DNA of 6,784 nucleotides from Thermoplasmata archaeon (lineage in GTDB: Archaea; Thermoplasmatota; Thermoplasmata; SG8-5; JAGLSY01): NCBI GenBank assembly GCA_023135545.1, contig JAGLSY010000189.1, positions 1-6,784 of the forward strand. Direction: 5' to 3'. The notes under the pieces are model-generated. The model did not search any database. It was not told the origin of the DNA and was given only the letters and a program-made list of their open reading frames with translations. Shown one piece after another: positions 5,501 to 6,784 of the stretch. A program made the translations under genes and the position numbers. Positions within the stretch are counted from its first letter, which is position 1. Every line of letters starts with the position of its first letter.

Positions 5501-6752
5501 CCGTAAAATCATCATCGCGCTGGCCGTTGTTCAGAACATCGATGCCAGTAGCATCACTTGTTCCTTGGTCGATGACCAGGGTTTCATCAATGGTCGAGAT
5601 CTCCACGTGGTCCATAACCTGGAAGGGATTATCGGCTATCTGGCACAGATAAATTGCGGCCGGCAGATTGTCCTCACAGGCCGGAATTACCTTGGACTCA
5701 TGAGGATGGAATGGGTCATAAGGGTCACTTACCCAAGGATCACCATCATACCAATCCTGCAGATTCGGATAGCCTTCGATACAATAGGCATATATGCCTA
5801 ATTCACCATACAGCCAGTCATCATCCGAACCTGCGGTAGGATAAAGACCACTTGATTTCTGAGGCACATAGCCGGGATAGGCACTTCCGGCCTTATTTGT
5901 CATCCGGGCAGACATCTCATCTGCCACAGCGGCCATAACATCATGGTCCGGAGCATTGTCAAATGTCCATCCCCATGGGTAAAGAATAAGCTGGCTATAT
6001 GTGTGCCATGATATCGCAAAGACAAAATCATGCTGTCTGGCAAAGTCACGGACCGCCTGACTCTCCGGCTCCGAGAAACCGCTGGGACCGCCATATGTGT
6101 AGGAGGTCGGGTCGGAGCTGGCCCCGGACGACCCCCACATGTAGCCGTAGTTCCTGTTGAGGTCCACGCCGTCATAATCCATGTCAAATCCGCCCCCGTT
6201 GTTGTCTCTGGCATTCTTCCTCCAGCCCCAATTACCTGGAACTGCATGGACCGCTGGGTCATCACCGGCGCTGTCATGAATTCGGCCGTCCGGATTCATG
6301 CATGGAATTACCCAGACCTGCCTGTTGTCCACTATATCGGTTATTGTCGAGTTGGTGGAGTAATTATCGGTAAGGCATCGTATCACAAAAAGCGCAATTT
6401 CAATAGTGAGCCATTCCCTGGCATGATGATTGGAGTTGATATATACCTCCGGTTCATCCGGCTCTTCAATTTCAGGATTATCCGAAATTTTAACAGCCCA
6501 TATGTCCCTGTTCTCCCAGGTCTTGCCGATGCTTATTATTTTTACAATATCCGGGTGGTCTATGACAGTCTGGTTGAGCTCGGCCAGCATTTCTTCCCAT
6601 GTATGATAGACTGTAGTGCCAGTTGTTTCTGGCAGTGGTATGGCCTCCGGCTCGGGATCATACTGCTGTACACCGCCGACAAAAGTAAACGACGATGTCA
6701 AGAATAATATCGAAATGCCCAGCACAATCATGGAATTGAGGTTTTTGTTCAT
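2583..6752 (-). CDS. Very large secreted M14 zinc carboxypeptidase with multiple beta-rich C-terminal modules
   Basis: Exported metallocarboxypeptidase of 1389 residues that should remove C-terminal residues from extracellular peptides. Residues 1-27 form a signal peptide (Lys near the N-terminus, hydrophobic core 8-25). The M14 domain spans about 48-375. Zinc ligands are His110 and Glu113 (HHAREW) and His250 (SWHTYSQ). Arg178 (GWRKN), Asn199 and Arg200 (DLNRNY), Tyr304 and catalytic Glu326 (CIEGYP) match CPA Arg127, Asn144, Arg145, Tyr248 and Glu270; the Tyr-to-Glu spacing of 22 equals CPA. Asp311 falls at CPA position 255, as in basic-specific CPB. Then follow a NEW3-like Ig domain (about 383-485), a CARDB-like fold (about 489-767) apparently interrupted by a MAM-like module (541-700), fibronectin III (about 770-860), an unrecognised beta-rich stretch (870-1010), a jelly-roll-like domain (1018-1180), and a duplicated Trp-rich C-terminal module (1181-1389). 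No propeptide of the pancreatic type and no C-terminal membrane anchor are evident. The ATG is preceded by a weak GGAAG (6760-6764). It converges on birA. Confidence 0.93.
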   Translation of the reverse strand: MNKNLNSMIVLGISILFLTSSFTFVGGVQQYDPEPEAIPLPETTGTTVYHTWEEMLAELNQTVIDHPDIVKIISIGKTWENRDIWAVKISDNPEIEEPDEPEVYINSNHHAREWLTIEIALFVIRCLTDNYSTNSTITDIVDNRQVWVIPCMNPDGRIHDSAGDDPAVHAVPGNWGWRKNARDNNGGGFDMDYDGVDLNRNYGYMWGSSGASSDPTSYTYGGPSGFSEPESQAVRDFARQHDFVFAISWHTYSQLILYPWGWTFDNAPDHDVMAAVADEMSARMTNKAGSAYPGYVPQKSSGLYPTAGSDDDWLYGELGIYAYCIEGYPNLQDWYDGDPWVSDPYDPFHPHESKVIPACEDNLPAAIYLCQIADNPFQVMDHVEISTIDETLVIDQGTSDATGIDVLNNGQRDDDFTVATSTIPGWSISALPANHNILRNQTAQPTLSITVPGAETPGEYTIWVNVSSDSNSTCTDSCQVTVIVPYSDDVGVDSIAPFLEQGTYPLGEYRIDGTVKNYGEFQVPSFDTSCTITRFGGGTNYNLFSDDMESGMAKWIETDWDGGVTDDYWHIVNTRSNSPSNSMWCGPAGGGIYDDYVTQFLELTDTIDLRNASTATLTYWSSFDVENTYDFCMVEGSADGGQTWEFIARYTGTQIAWIESIHDLSNFTGSTEFNLRFRFTSDGGVGEAGFWLDDVSVDAFIPGETIVFGPASLPTSGPLDPQNSEALQWQYDFDIDGTYRVEMVTSYPADGNPANDLLDVIFDIDPNSHLPDFAGVDAVVNPGTGDSLDISWAAANDPNAPITYSLYRFDHEPNEADVNASSPIWTGTALSYNDAGLTVGQTYYYLVRAADVLGQEEWNMVIANDTPIVLLFFQVQSPFAGYRNLNSDPFETGIQISASPQLAAASQYRIGDVDDHWVSQVYASPQDMTGTWNFNIWGQTSNDLANGYLYARVYRHSDNFLLFQTGNDDEDINLYTSSHEFSWQYDVSGVTLPAGDRFYVEVWLDITSGGGAGQFGETVNPDFTGNANGWTYNGWEDTGGGDATGTWVPDYVNISLTAPTTGGSAELTYSGYWEQAFTTGFAPVVADLSFDWEIFAIGNGDRNLIAYAFIETASGPPTIGSEVWSEQITSPAPWIGVGPIDVSGIVGDGTYYLKMALRDTDLARGEGMRSINLDNVKVNYSLTPPIFTFDYDHQSTPSSVGVSLTPIGGGITYDIDLTGVSADTWVFVSYPITSSGSPTTIFDDAAHGDANTTWDIIRWYDCNDTFDNWKSYDKNYPGIQDLTFADNTMGFWLHITANNGDQVLSTGLGFQPATTSIILKAGWNLVGYPSDTPSQADATLPIQVTKIAVYNVAATPYLIEELPLASVTMTGGNAYWVYTPVVVQWDIDW

Positions 6753-6784
6753 TTTAACGCTTCCAGTATTAACTATAGTAATTG

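Noticed and set aside
6030..6707. 225-codon plus-strand open frame opposite the carboxypeptidase catalytic domain
   Set aside because: The minus-strand frame carries all M14 active-site motifs; the plus-strand translation has no family signature.

Overview
The window looks like a piece of an archaeal chromosome, most likely euryarchaeal and possibly Candidatus Thermoplasmatota. Three things suggest this. A TTTATATA box A sits about 26 bases before the expected transcription start of one gene. An AGGTGA ribosome-binding site precedes the same gene. A very large secreted M14 carboxypeptidase carries many beta-rich modules, a style common in secreted proteins of that group. The phylum is an inference from style; no rRNA or other phylogenetic marker is present.

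Layout: (1) 1-951, plus strand: the C-terminal two thirds of a biotin carboxylase subunit (accC/pccA type) of an acyl-CoA carboxylase, cut by the window edge. (2) 952-1336: a 385-base gap. It holds a G-rich dispersed repeat (copy A), then a hairpin-rich stretch resembling the right end of an IS200/IS605 (TnpB) element with a possible remnant of the tnpB 3' end, then the promoter of the next gene. (3) 1337-2448, plus strand: a two-gene unit of a small cupin protein and, 8 bases later, a biotin-protein ligase (birA, without the DNA-binding domain). (4) 2449-2582: the convergent gap, holding copy B of the repeat. (5) 2583-6752, minus strand: one 1389-residue gene for an exported zinc carboxypeptidase with about 1000 residues of accessory domains. 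Only 32 bases lie beyond its start.

How the genes relate: the biotin carboxylase carboxylates biotin held on a separate carrier protein, and the ligase attaches biotin to that carrier, so the two plus-strand biotin genes belong to one pathway. The carrier (BCCP) and carboxyltransferase are not in the window. The cupin has no evident link to biotin beyond its probable co-transcription with birA. The carboxypeptidase is a separate, outward-facing protein-degradation function.

The most noteworthy items are the approximately 68-base repeat placed just after both biotin genes (its stem is kept by G-U wobbles), the IS605-like hairpin series ending next to the cupin promoter, and the architecture of the carboxypeptidase: an Asp at the S1' specificity position, a MAM-like module apparently nested inside a CARDB-like one, and a duplicated C-terminal module.
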